Source: Antedon mediterranea
Lineage: Eukaryota; Echinodermata; Crinoidea; Comatulida; Antedonidae
DNA: 64,000 nucleotides
NCBI RefSeq assembly: GCF_964355755.1
Contig: NC_092676.1
Span: 3,518,288 to 3,582,287 of the forward strand
Direction: 5' to 3'
Below, one piece after another: positions 8,676 to 17,848 of the stretch. The translations under genes were made by a program, and so were the position numbers. The number at the start of each line of letters is the position of its first letter. The stretch's first letter is position 1. Below the pieces are notes generated by a model. That model was not told where the DNA came from and searched no databases. It worked only from the letters and a program-made list of their open reading frames with translations.

Positions 8676-10691
8676 ATGGCTCATCATCAATATTGTACAT
8701 TGCTGTTGTACAAGTACCTGATTATATTGTATAGTGTATTTCACTGCTGTTGTGCACAATCTTATACTTTTACAAAACATCCACAACCGGTTCTCGTTGC
8801 TGAAGGACAAACAGCAACGATAGCGTGTGAATGGACACCTGAATTGAATGAAAACCATGATATTTCATGGAGATACCATCCTGTTCTTAGAAGGGGTCAA
8901 TTAATTACAAAATCAACATCAAAATACACTTTCACAAAAGGTGCAACATTTTCAAGGCTTTCCATTTTAAATGTTGATTTTTATGATGTAGGAACATGCT
9001 TGTGTCGTATCTCCGAAGGTGATGGTGTATACAGTTCTTCTAAAACTACTGATGTAGCGCTAGGAGTATTAGCGTGTAGTCCAGAATATGATAATGGTGA
9101 AATAGGAACAAGGATAACATGTTCTTATACTTCATCTTATCTTCTATATTCTATTGATTTACTATGGTATAAAGACGGAAATGTAATTACTTCAGCAACA
9201 ACACAAAATAGTCTTTCAAAATCAAGGATTTTGACTGCTGAAGACTATGGAGCTGTGTTTACTTGTAAAGCTTTCATCTCAAATCATGTAATAGGAACTT
9301 GTGAAACTATTCCGCTAATATTGAACATAGATACAGAGATTGGACAATCACCACCAGGTCCACTTCAGGTTGGTGATAGCTTTAACCTTACCTGTTCAGG
9401 GAAAGGTAATCCTGATTATTATAAGTATGTATGGACGTGGAATGACAAACCTGTAGGATCGTCGACAGATAAAAATAGATATGCAATAGCTAGTGTGCTT
9501 ACTGCGAAGGATGTACGAAGTACCAGTGACAAAAAAGTTACTTGTACCATTAGTCGTGATGGTCGTAATAGCAGTACAGCGAGACATACAATAAATGTTA
9601 CAGAAAATACGCAAAGTACAACTGCATGTTCACGCACACCACACGGTAGGTCTACTGTTACAGACCCACTATCAGCAATCAATGTCACAGACAACGAGCC
9701 ACAAACATTGATTATTGTCATTGGCGTAGTTGCAAGAGTTATTGTGATTTTGATAACAGCAATTGTAATTTACATTTTACATAAAAGGCGTAAGAAACAT
9801 GACAAAAAGACAAAACCTGAAAATGTACCATTGAAAGAACCAATGCATGGCAACACTGATCAAGAAATTATTATTAAAACGCGCGTAGATGGCCCTCTGT
9901 GCGAAACGTTGGTGACCGATGGGGCTATATATGATGAACCTGCAATGTCAGACACACATGGAAACTGGGAGATTGTTTACGAAGACCCTGACGTACCGCC
10001 ACACGACCAATTAACAGAAAAAGATAAGTATGATTATGTTGCATCAGAAGAAATGACAGTTGAAAGAGAGAGCAAAAACGAGTATGACTATGCGGCAACA
10101 ACAGACACCCACAGTGCCGAGAAGGCAACTGAACGACACAACTATGATTATGTGGTATCAGCAGACATCCACAGAACAGAAAATGAATATGACGATGTAA
10201 CATCAGCAGACGATCAAAACGATGAAACAGACAGTGAAAATGAGTATGATTATGTGGAAACATCAGGCATAGGCTCCGCAGAAAAAGAAGGCTCTGCAGA
10301 ATACATTGAACTTGTTGATGACAACGCCGATGTCGAATGTCATCAGAGGAAGCCACTAACAACTAATATGCCTGCTGCATCCAAGTACAATGATGTTTCA
10401 ATGTCACAAACTTATATTTCCATAAATACTAGAACCAATGATAAAGAAACTGAGTACGAAAACAGTAAATTACATTGTCCCAAAGGTATCTCGACTTCTG
10501 ATAACTTAAAGACCAAGTCCGAAAGTGTTAAATTATCACAGAGATCAAGAAGAGATGGAAAAACCATTTCAGATAATCGCGAAGATGACGTCACCAATGT
10601 GCATGCGAGTAAACTTGAAGTACGTGATACAAACGAGGTATACGAAAATGCATCGGTACGCAGAAAAGCAGCGAAGTGTGCTAAGAAATAG
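8676..10691 (+). CDS. Three-Ig receptor with long multi-tyrosine tail (class B)
   Basis: 671 residues, start ATG aligned with the MAHHQ start of paralogues. Signal peptide 1-27; Ig1 ~30-128 (Cys51, Trp65, Cys110); Ig2 ~130-218 (Cys149, Cys197, plus an extra pair Cys134 and Cys209); Ig3 ~222-308 (Cys240, Cys290); Thr-rich stalk; transmembrane helix 344-368; 303-residue tail. Tail motifs in order include YDEP, YEDP, KYDYV, EYDYA, NYDYV, EYDDV, EYDYV, YIEL, YNDV, YISI, YENS and YENA. In known receptors YxxP/YDxV fit Crk/Nck-type SH2 domains and YxN fits Grb2. Oddities: Ig1 reads GTCLC where relatives have GTYxC, and the membrane helix contains an arginine (GVVARVIV). A poly(A) hexamer follows at 10987. 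Probably a cell-surface recognition receptor recruiting SH2 adaptors; ligand unknown. Confidence 0.88.
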   Translation: MAHHQYCTLLLYKYLIILYSVFHCCCAQSYTFTKHPQPVLVAEGQTATIACEWTPELNENHDISWRYHPVLRRGQLITKSTSKYTFTKGATFSRLSILNVDFYDVGTCLCRISEGDGVYSSSKTTDVALGVLACSPEYDNGEIGTRITCSYTSSYLLYSIDLLWYKDGNVITSATTQNSLSKSRILTAEDYGAVFTCKAFISNHVIGTCETIPLILNIDTEIGQSPPGPLQVGDSFNLTCSGKGNPDYYKYVWTWNDKPVGSSTDKNRYAIASVLTAKDVRSTSDKKVTCTISRDGRNSSTARHTINVTENTQSTTACSRTPHGRSTVTDPLSAINVTDNEPQTLIIVIGVVARVIVILITAIVIYILHKRRKKHDKKTKPENVPLKEPMHGNTDQEIIIKTRVDGPLCETLVTDGAIYDEPAMSDTHGNWEIVYEDPDVPPHDQLTEKDKYDYVASEEMTVERESKNEYDYAATTDTHSAEKATERHNYDYVVSADIHRTENEYDDVTSADDQNDETDSENEYDYVETSGIGSAEKEGSAEYIELVDDNADVECHQRKPLTTNMPAASKYNDVSMSQTYISINTRTNDKETEYENSKLHCPKGISTSDNLKTKSESVKLSQRSRRDGKTISDNREDDVTNVHASKLEVRDTNEVYENASVRRKAAKCAKK

Positions 10692-10986
10692 AAGAAGAAA
10701 AACATAACCAACCGTACAGAATATTCATGCAAAAGCCAACAATGAAAAGTGCACTAACGCATATTATCACAAAGACTTGTTTATGAATGTTTAATCTATT
10801 AAGGCTTTTATTATGTGAAATTGTTATCTGTTATTATTGTCCCCAACACGTACAGGGGTGTGACTTATTCTTTTACGTATTCTAAGACTAGTATGAGCCA
10901 TGATAGTGCCATGGTAAGAGAAATAGAAAAGTAGGCTAAATATATATGTTGATATCTTGAAATATTTAATTTTGTTTAAGGAAGTA

Positions 10987-10992
10987 AATAAA
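10987..10992 (+). terminator. Candidate poly(A) signal
   Basis: AATAAA lies about 300 bases after the stop of the 8676 gene, in a segment (GGAAGTAAATAAAAAAATAT) conserved after several class B copies. The corresponding hexamer is AATCAA after 43963 and 61603. Confidence 0.45.
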
Positions 10993-11045
10993 AAAATATT
11001 ATATTAGAAATAATCAACTCTGAGATGAACATTAACCAGAAAAGA

Positions 11046-11879
11046 GAGTTTTATATTAATGTCGTTTACTGTTTTTATATCTAATTGTCTATACATTTTA
11101 TACATTTTTACATTATATGCATATATTTTCTTTGTTATCCTTTTTAATGTAAAATGTTACGGTTTCAGCCTTTTGGCTATTTGTATAATTGATCGTATGT
11201 TTTTGGACAAATAAATGAATTAATATAATTATGCGATATGTGTAATGTTTCTTTAAGACGCATTCGTAAAAACTGTATTCAGAAAAAACATCAAATAAAA
11301 TAAAAAAAAGGCTGTTTATAAGTTTCTACGTTTTAATGATAAAGGAGTTAATTGGCCAACAAGAGGTGAACATTAGCTTGTTGACTCTATTTATGATCAA
11401 AGTAGAACATCATCAATCAACAAACTGAATCTATTAAACATCATTAACATGTTATTTTAGTTTAAAAAAAGTTCAACAATAAAAGAATATATATATACTA
11501 GTGACACGTGTTCTATAGAACACGAGCCCAGTCAGTCAATTTGTGTAAACAAAAAATAATATATAATATATTTAATAAAAAACATTAAATCTCTTGTTGT
11601 CATTGATTGACCTCCCACCCAAATCGTTCCTGGTGGGACAAGAACGTTTGCTCTTTACATACAAAATTTTATTTCACAGTTTCAGTCTTATAGGGGGCGG
11701 TATACAATACTAAAAAAATGTTGAATGCTTCCTCATGATAAACTGTGTAGTGTAGTTGACAAAAGTACATTTTTCTACAATATATATTAATAAAATATTG
11801 CACGAGCATTATTTTATAACATTTGTATAAACATCAACCATCGAGAAATATAAAACAGACAGCGGAAATACATATAACT
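11046..11879 (+). other. Intergenic
   Basis: No gene is visible. The stretch is A+T-rich. It contains an isolated copy of the promoter-type motif at 11686-11704, suggesting that a gene copy once followed here and was mostly deleted. Confidence 0.5.
11686..11704 (+). promoter_or_regulatory. CTCF-like motif without an adjacent gene
   Basis: GTCTTATAGGGGGCGGTATA matches the motif found 140-490 bases upstream of intact family members. Only a tail fragment (11880-12000) follows, so it is probably a relic of a lost copy. Confidence 0.45.
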
Positions 11880-12000
11880 GCGTGACGTCAGCAATGAAAA
11901 CGATGACCACTAAAACAGACAGTACAAATGAGTATGATTATGTGGAAACATAGGTGCAGCTACGGTGAAGAACGATTGTCACATGAGGAAGCCAGTAAAA
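11880..12000 (+). pseudogene. Fragment of a class B tail
   Basis: About 120 bases match class B tails: a segment like NDENDDH...TDS, then NEYDYVET followed by a premature stop, then a VKNDCHMRKPVKT-like segment as in 8676 (ECHQRKPLT). No ectodomain is present. Confidence 0.65.
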
Positions 12001-12167
12001 ACGGAAAGATAGGCGTACTGTATGTAAAAAGTCAAATGTTGATGCACATTTTGCAGAATGTGTACTAAACATTGAAACTTAAATATTCAAATATAATTGA
12101 TTATAAAAACAACCTTCAACATGAAAGGAAAACATTAAAGTGAAACAATTAATTTATTTTACTTTAG

Positions 12168-12275
12168 ATTTGACTTGCCTTTCGGTACAATGCTCAGTGT
12201 ATAGGTTCGTTCACACGGAAGACGGCGACGTTCAACCTTTTACAGGATTTATATTATTCAACAGAACAGCGGCGT
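12168..12275. repeat. Dispersed intergenic repeat (first of three)
   Basis: A segment with GATTTGACTTGCCTTTCGGT followed by ACGGAAGACGGCG recurs at about 42373-42470 and 55129-55235. It belongs to the duplicated intergenic DNA of the array; no coding content is seen. Confidence 0.55.
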
Positions 12276-12429
12276 TTTCAAATTACTTCAACTGAATATT
12301 CCATAATACAGTATCACATGTGAATCACATGTATCTCCTAGTATATCATAGACCATAACCTAACCATTAACCTATAACCTTATACATAATACAGACACCA
12401 CTGTTTAATTCGGAATGTTCCTATGATAC

Positions 12430-13492
12430 ACAATGTCGTATGTAGAGATACTGCACTGAGAATCGGGTAGTTAATTAGTTTGCTGATTTGGGTAATCAGC
12501 CAATCACGAGGCTTAATCATATTCTGGTTCATTTTTTGGTAAATTTCTAAGCTATGAATTAAAGTTAGAATTGAAGGGATGTCTTCGGCTTTCGGGAATG
12601 TACAAATTTTAGTTTTTGGTCCTAAACATAGTGCCACAACATTCTATTAAATATAGTACTCATAGCATAGACCTAAAATAAACGTTTATTTTATACACTC
12701 ACTTTGTACTTTATCAAATGAATTGTTACACAAACAAAAAACCCTTCCCCCCCCCCCCCACCTAAAAAAGAGTACAACAACCAAAGTATCACGAAATGTA
12801 AGAATAGTAAATATCTTTATTTAACATTTGATACGACAGGAAAGATAAAGTTATGCAGAGTGTTTTAACCAATCAAAGTCACGAACTACTCGGCATTTAC
12901 AATTAAATTCTCACTAACCACGCCCCCGACTGATAAACGTATATCACGCCCTCTGGAAGAAAAATGACAATGTATTAGGAAAGTATTTTTAAAGTATTAC
13001 ATCATTAATGTTGAATATTCAGTGGCGCTATTTCCTGATATTTTATTTCTGCAGTAATCAAGTTTATCACTGGTTCTGAAGTAGATCATTTCAACTTATA
13101 TAACAACAAAATAAAGTTGTAATAAATAAAGTGCCAACGTGTAATGTTTAACTACGAATACAGGATCTAACCATATAGGAAGTTGTTTAATACTGGACAT
13201 AATGTTTGATTGAAGTGTTTATAAATTGAGTACCATTTACAGCATACGTGAACATCAAGCAAACATGATTTAATTTCTAAAACATTATTACTGGTGTCTT
13301 TGAATCGTCGGAAAAAGGAATATAATTTATAGGAATATTTGCGTAAATCTCAATTTGGTAAGGAAGTTCCAATATTCGGACGTCAATCGAGGCGCCTGCG
13401 TAAGTACACTACTATTCATATTATAACAACGCATGGGAACATCAATCTAACATTATGTCTTATGATATCTAATATTGACTACAATGTTTAAA
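12430..13492 (+). promoter_or_regulatory. Upstream module, copy 1 (before 13493)
   Basis: About 1 kb starting near GAGAATCGGGTAGTTAATTA is repeated upstream of 19931 (from 17480) and 24156 (from 22545). It contains a conserved region TCACGCCCTCTGGA (12945-12957), whose reverse complement CCAGAGGGCGTGA resembles the CTCF-like motif of other copies. A 14-base poly-C run lies at about 12748. The three copies drive genes with three different tail classes. Confidence 0.6.
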
Positions 13493-15700
13493 ATGTCTCA
13501 TCTTCAACATTGTACATTGCTGTTTTTCAAGTGCTTGATTGTATTGTATAGTATATTTCACTGTTGTTGTGCACAATCCTATACTTTTACAAAACAACCA
13601 AAATCTGTTCTTGTTGGACAAGGAAACACAGCATCGTTATCGTGTAAATGGACACCAGCATTGAATGAAAACCATGTCGTTTTCTGGTCAGCATACCCTC
13701 ATGTTGGTGGGTCACCAGCAATCGCAATCGATAGTTCAACTTTAAAGTACAATTTAACAACTATAGCAAAATCTTCATATCTTTCCATTTTTAATGTTGG
13801 TTACAACGATGTAGGAAGATACAGGTGTGATATCTCGGAAGGTGGTGGTTTATTCAGTCTTTCTGAACGTGCTTCTGTAGTGTTAGGAGAAATAGTGTGC
13901 AATCCAAAGAATGACAATGGTGAGATTGGAACAACGATGACATGTTCCTATTTCACTTCTTATTATTCACATGATATTGATTTACTATGGTATGAAAACA
14001 GGAAACATATTACATCAAGAGTACAACAAAATTATGTTATAAAATCAAGAGTTTTGACTGTCCAAGACGATGGAGCTGTATTTACTTGTAAAGCCACCAC
14101 TGGAATCCAAAATCAAGTGATAGGAACTTGTGAAATTACGCCGCTTGTATTGACTATAGATACAGAGATTGTACAATCACCGCCAGGTACACTTCAGGTT
14201 GGTGATAGCTTTACCCTTACCTGCTCAGGGAAAGGTAATACCGATTATTATGAATATGAATGGATGTGGAATGGCAACCCTGTAGGATCGTCACCAAATG
14301 GAAGGCAATTTGCAATAGATAATGTGCTTATTGTGAAGAGTGTATCAAGCAGAGACAATGACAAAATAGTCACTTGTACTATTAGTCGTGATGGTCGTAA
14401 CAGTAGTATAGCAACCTATACAGTGAACGTTATAGAACAAATGACTACACGTTTGCTATCGACATCTGGTACGCGTACGCGAAACTCAATTACGCGTCAA
14501 CTATCAACTGACGTCCCTGATGATGAGTCCTCAACAGTAATGACTACACATTTACAGTCGACACTAGGTATACATACACACAAGTCAATTACATACATAC
14601 TATCAGAAACTAATATCCAGGATAATGATTCTACAATAATATTCATTGTCATCATTGGCGTAGTTGCGATATCTCTTGTGATTTTGATAACAGCAATTGT
14701 AAATTACATTTTACATAAAAGGCGCAAGAAACAGGATGAGAACAAAACAAAAGCTGAAAGTGTAACATTGAAAGAACCAATGTATGGCAACACTGATCAA
14801 GATATTATTAAAACGCGCGTAAATGGCCGTCTGCGCGAAACGTTGATAACAGATTTTGCTGTATATGAAGAACCTGCAATGTCAGACACACATGGAAACT
14901 TGGATATTGTTTACGAAGATCCTGACGTGCCTCCATACGACCAATTAACAGAAAAAGATAAGTATGATTATGTTGCATCAGAAGAAATAACAGTTGAAAG
15001 AGAAAGCAAAAACGAGTATGACTATGCGGCAATAACAGACACCCACAGTGCCGAGATGATAGATAATTCAGAAATAAAAAATAACTATGATTATGTGGTA
15101 TCGGCAGACATCCACAGCACAGAAAATGAATATGAAGGTGTAAAATCAGCAGACGATCAAAGTGATGAAACAGACAGTGAAAATGAATATGTGGAAACAT
15201 CAGGAATAGGCGTTACAGAAAAAGAAGGCTCTGCAGAATACATTGAGGTTGTCAATTACAGCGCTGATGACGATCCCAGTAAAGATTCACTGAAAACAGA
15301 AAATACTAGGCCTACAGCTAGCGAGTACAATGATGCTTCAATGTCACACACTTATATTTCCATCAATGATAATAATGATAATGATAATGAAGCTGAGTAC
15401 GAAAACAGTAAATTACATCGTCTTAAAGGTATCTCGACTACTGACAACACAAAGACCAAATCCGAAAGTGTTAAATTATTACAGAGATCAAGAAGAGGTG
15501 GAATAACCATTTTAGATAACCGCGAGGATGACTTCAGTAAGGTGAATGCGAGTACAGTTGAAGTAAACGACGTGTACGAAAATGCACCAATACGAACAAA
15601 AGCAGTGAAGTGTGCTAAGAAAAAAAAGAAGCAAAACAGAACCAAACGTAGGCCTACAGACAAAACTATTAAAACTGCATCAATACATTCTACATCATAA
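13493..15700 (+). CDS. Three-Ig receptor, class B tail with stop-loss extension
   Basis: 735 residues from ATG at 13493 (MSHLQHC..., aligned with paralogues); an in-frame ATG at 13484 would add three residues. Signal peptide ~27, Ig1, Ig2, Ig3, stalk with repeated TTxLxST units, transmembrane helix ~380-405, tail of about 330 residues. Tail tyrosines include MYGNT, YEEP, YEDP, KYDYV, EYDYA, NYDYV, EYEGV, YIEV, YNDA, YISI, YENS and YENA. Relatives stop after AKK (AAATAG); here the stop is replaced by AAAAAA, giving about 25 extra, strongly basic residues (KKKKKQNRTKRR...). Ig1 and Ig2 closely match 19931 and the first gene of the window. No lesion is visible, so it is probably functional. Confidence 0.87.
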   Translation: MSHLQHCTLLFFKCLIVLYSIFHCCCAQSYTFTKQPKSVLVGQGNTASLSCKWTPALNENHVVFWSAYPHVGGSPAIAIDSSTLKYNLTTIAKSSYLSIFNVGYNDVGRYRCDISEGGGLFSLSERASVVLGEIVCNPKNDNGEIGTTMTCSYFTSYYSHDIDLLWYENRKHITSRVQQNYVIKSRVLTVQDDGAVFTCKATTGIQNQVIGTCEITPLVLTIDTEIVQSPPGTLQVGDSFTLTCSGKGNTDYYEYEWMWNGNPVGSSPNGRQFAIDNVLIVKSVSSRDNDKIVTCTISRDGRNSSIATYTVNVIEQMTTRLLSTSGTRTRNSITRQLSTDVPDDESSTVMTTHLQSTLGIHTHKSITYILSETNIQDNDSTIIFIVIIGVVAISLVILITAIVNYILHKRRKKQDENKTKAESVTLKEPMYGNTDQDIIKTRVNGRLRETLITDFAVYEEPAMSDTHGNLDIVYEDPDVPPYDQLTEKDKYDYVASEEITVERESKNEYDYAAITDTHSAEMIDNSEIKNNYDYVVSADIHSTENEYEGVKSADDQSDETDSENEYVETSGIGVTEKEGSAEYIEVVNYSADDDPSKDSLKTENTRPTASEYNDASMSHTYISINDNNDNDNEAEYENSKLHRLKGISTTDNTKTKSESVKLLQRSRRGGITILDNREDDFSKVNASTVEVNDVYENAPIRTKAVKCAKKKKKQNRTKRRPTDKTIKTASIHSTS

Positions 15701-15974
15701 GAGACATGCACTGTTTCCTATAATAAGTTTAATCGATATTTTAGTATAGCATTTACTTTAAAAATGAGAGAGAAGTTTATTAAACGTTTTGATCTTTTAT
15801 GGATCATAATACATATCGGAATTACAATAAGGAAATTAACTTAAAGCAATGTTTGGAAGTCAGTCAAAGTGCCCGAGTCAGTACTATAGTATTATATTAG
15901 GCATATAACAACGCGTGGGAACATCACAACATTATAATTGTTTATAATTAGCTACATTGAATAAAAATCTTACA

Positions 15975-16897
15975 ATGGCTCATCATCAACATTGTACATT
16001 GCTGTTGTACAAGTGCTTGATTATATTCTATAGTATATCTTATTGTTGTTCTGCACAATCCTATACTTTTACAGAACATCCACAATCGGTTCTTGTTGCT
16101 GAAGGACAGGCAGCAACGTTGTCGTGTGAATGGACACCAGCACTGGATGACACTTTTGGTCCTGGTCAGCATTTTATGGAAGAGTGTCAAAAAGAATTGA
16201 TAGTTCCACTTTGAACTACAATGTAACAACTAAAGCAAAATCATATCTTTCAATTTTCAATGTTGATTCTGATGATTTAGGAAGATACATGTGTGATATA
16301 TCGGAAGGTGGTGATTCAAAAAGTCTTTCTTGCGTATTTGAAATTTTGCTCCTCGTTTCTGTAATAACAATAATAAGCCTATGTGTGTATTTGCAAAAAA
16401 AAAAGAAAAAAAAGAAGAAAAACACAATTCCTTCAGATCGACTCTCGAATAATCGACAGTCAAATAATGTTGGACATTTTTACGATTATATTACATCATC
16501 TGGCATACACGTGACCACGACAGCCAGTGACAAAGTTCAGTATGATTATGCTATTTTCCCAAGCACATAAATCACCGAGAAAAAGGGGGTGAATAGCACG
16601 GAAAACGAATACGAGGTTGGTGTATTATCTTCACGCACTGATGGTTTCCTAAAAGTCTGCACAAGTGATAAAGAGGTTGAGTACGAGCACGATGAAACAA
16701 TAGGCCTAGGCCTACATCTCAAAGATATGACAGACACTAACACTTTTGAAAATACATTAGATATTAGGAACAAAAGAATTAAACTATGAACGCGCCTGAA
16801 TGCAGCTGGTGGCACTGATGTAAACCTGTACGAAAATAAATCTGTATGTACAAAAGCATTGACGTCAGCTACGACATCTTTTATACAAAAGAGATAA
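15975..16897 (+). pseudogene. Receptor copy with Ig2, Ig3 and stalk deleted (class C tail)
   Basis: Starts MAHHQHC at 15975. A frameshift or small deletion near 16150-16185 breaks Ig1: the second half (SSTLNYNVTTKAKSYLSIF to YMCDISEGGD) is in another frame. Directly after the Ig1 end the sequence jumps into the membrane helix (ILLLVSVITIISLCVYLQ), so about 750 bases covering Ig2, Ig3 and stalk are missing relative to 19931. A long Lys run follows, then YDYI and YDYAI motifs and a premature stop at 16568-16570. Degraded tail sequence continues to a TAA at 16895 (YENKSV motif). The copy is not functional as a three-Ig receptor. Confidence 0.85.
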
Positions 16898-17479
16898 AAA
16901 CACAGTGATTGCATCAACTGAACACCTTTACTCGAACGTTATATGTAGCAGTAATAGCAAATATACACAGTAATCGCAAATATTATCGAAAGCTCCTAGG
17001 CCTATTATATAAAAAATCCTGGCATTGAGCGAAATAGAAATAAGAAATAAATAATAATAAAAGAGAAATATATCCAGTTGATAATAGCATAATACTGATA
17101 ATTATATTTATAATATTTCATTATAGCCCGTATTGGGCCCGTAATAGACTAGCCTAAACTTTTTTGACACTCATGCAAGTATTTGCATTTTTTTGTAGTG
17201 CTTGAAACAACAGTTAACGACAATTATTATCGTCTTATGATTATTATACTGTAGTAGTAATTTGGTGTACAACAATTAATTCAAAATTACTGTTATTGTA
17301 ATTAGAAAAATAACAAGAATGTGGATTGTATGAGATTTATGAAATATCATTGTGTTTGTTGTTCAAGGAAATAAATTAAAATGATTTTATAAAGAAAACG
17401 TTTGGGATGAAAATGAAGAAAGGATTTTACAAACGATTAAGAAGAATTTGAGACTTCTTGAAACAAGGAAAATAATGAC
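16898..17479 (+). other. Intergenic 3' flank
   Basis: No gene is visible. The sequence matches 21924-22300 after the 19931 copy, so it is duplicated 3' flank. Confidence 0.5.
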
Positions 17480-17727
17480 TATGTCGTATTTAGAGTTACT
17501 TTACTGAGAATCGGGTAGTTAATTAGTCTGCTGATTTTGGTCATAAGCCAATCACGAGGCTTAACCATATTCTGGTTCATTTTGGGGAAATGTCTAAGCT
17601 ATGAATTAAAGTTAAAATTAAAGGGATCTCTTCGGCTTTCGGGAATGTACACATTTTAGTTTTCGGTCCTAAACATAGTGCCACAACATTCTATTTAAAT
17701 ATAGTACTCATAGCATAGAACTAAAAT

Positions 17728-17848
17728 AAACGTTTATTTTATACACTCACTTTGTACTTTATCAAATGAATTGCTTCACAAACAAAAAACGTTTATTTTA
17801 TAAACTCACTTTGTACTTTATCAAATGAATTGCTTCACAAACAAAAAT
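17728..17848. repeat. 59-bp tandem duplication
   Basis: The unit containing CGTTTATTTTATACACTCAC begins at 17731 and again at 17790 with two substitutions. Other copies of the upstream module have it once. Confidence 0.8.

Larger units (their letters stand above)
750..11045 (+). repeat. Segmental duplication, copy 1
   Basis: This block reads in order: class A gene end, MITE, Penelope-like fragment, class C gene (4822), foldback element, 5' gene fragment (7660), class B gene (8676). The same order recurs at about 25070-36972. Shared non-coding landmarks include the TTGATTAGATAGCTTAAT segment (2230 and 27752), the MITE (2701 and 29286) and the foldback (7262 and 33482). The limits are approximate because the 3' flank belongs to a wider repeated family. 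Confidence 0.75.

Noticed and set aside
10104-10125. RSS-like heptamer CACAGTG in class B tails (also ~15044, 38740, 45368), considered as a sign of V(D)J-type recombination
   Set aside because: It lies in conserved coding sequence (THSAE) and no nonamer at 12 or 23 bases is present.
10000-10330. CRISPR-like regular repeats
   Set aside because: The periodicity is imperfect, protein-level and in an animal genome; no identical repeats with unique spacers.
14808-15200. Minus-strand open frame with repeated His/Leu/Cys-rich units, also at 9925-10362, 36077, 38654 and 52185
   Set aside because: It is the antisense of the repeated YDYV codons of class B tails; periodicity comes from the sense protein repeats.
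16216-16425. Minus-strand poly-Phe open frame
   Set aside because: Antisense of the Lys-rich run after the class C membrane helix.
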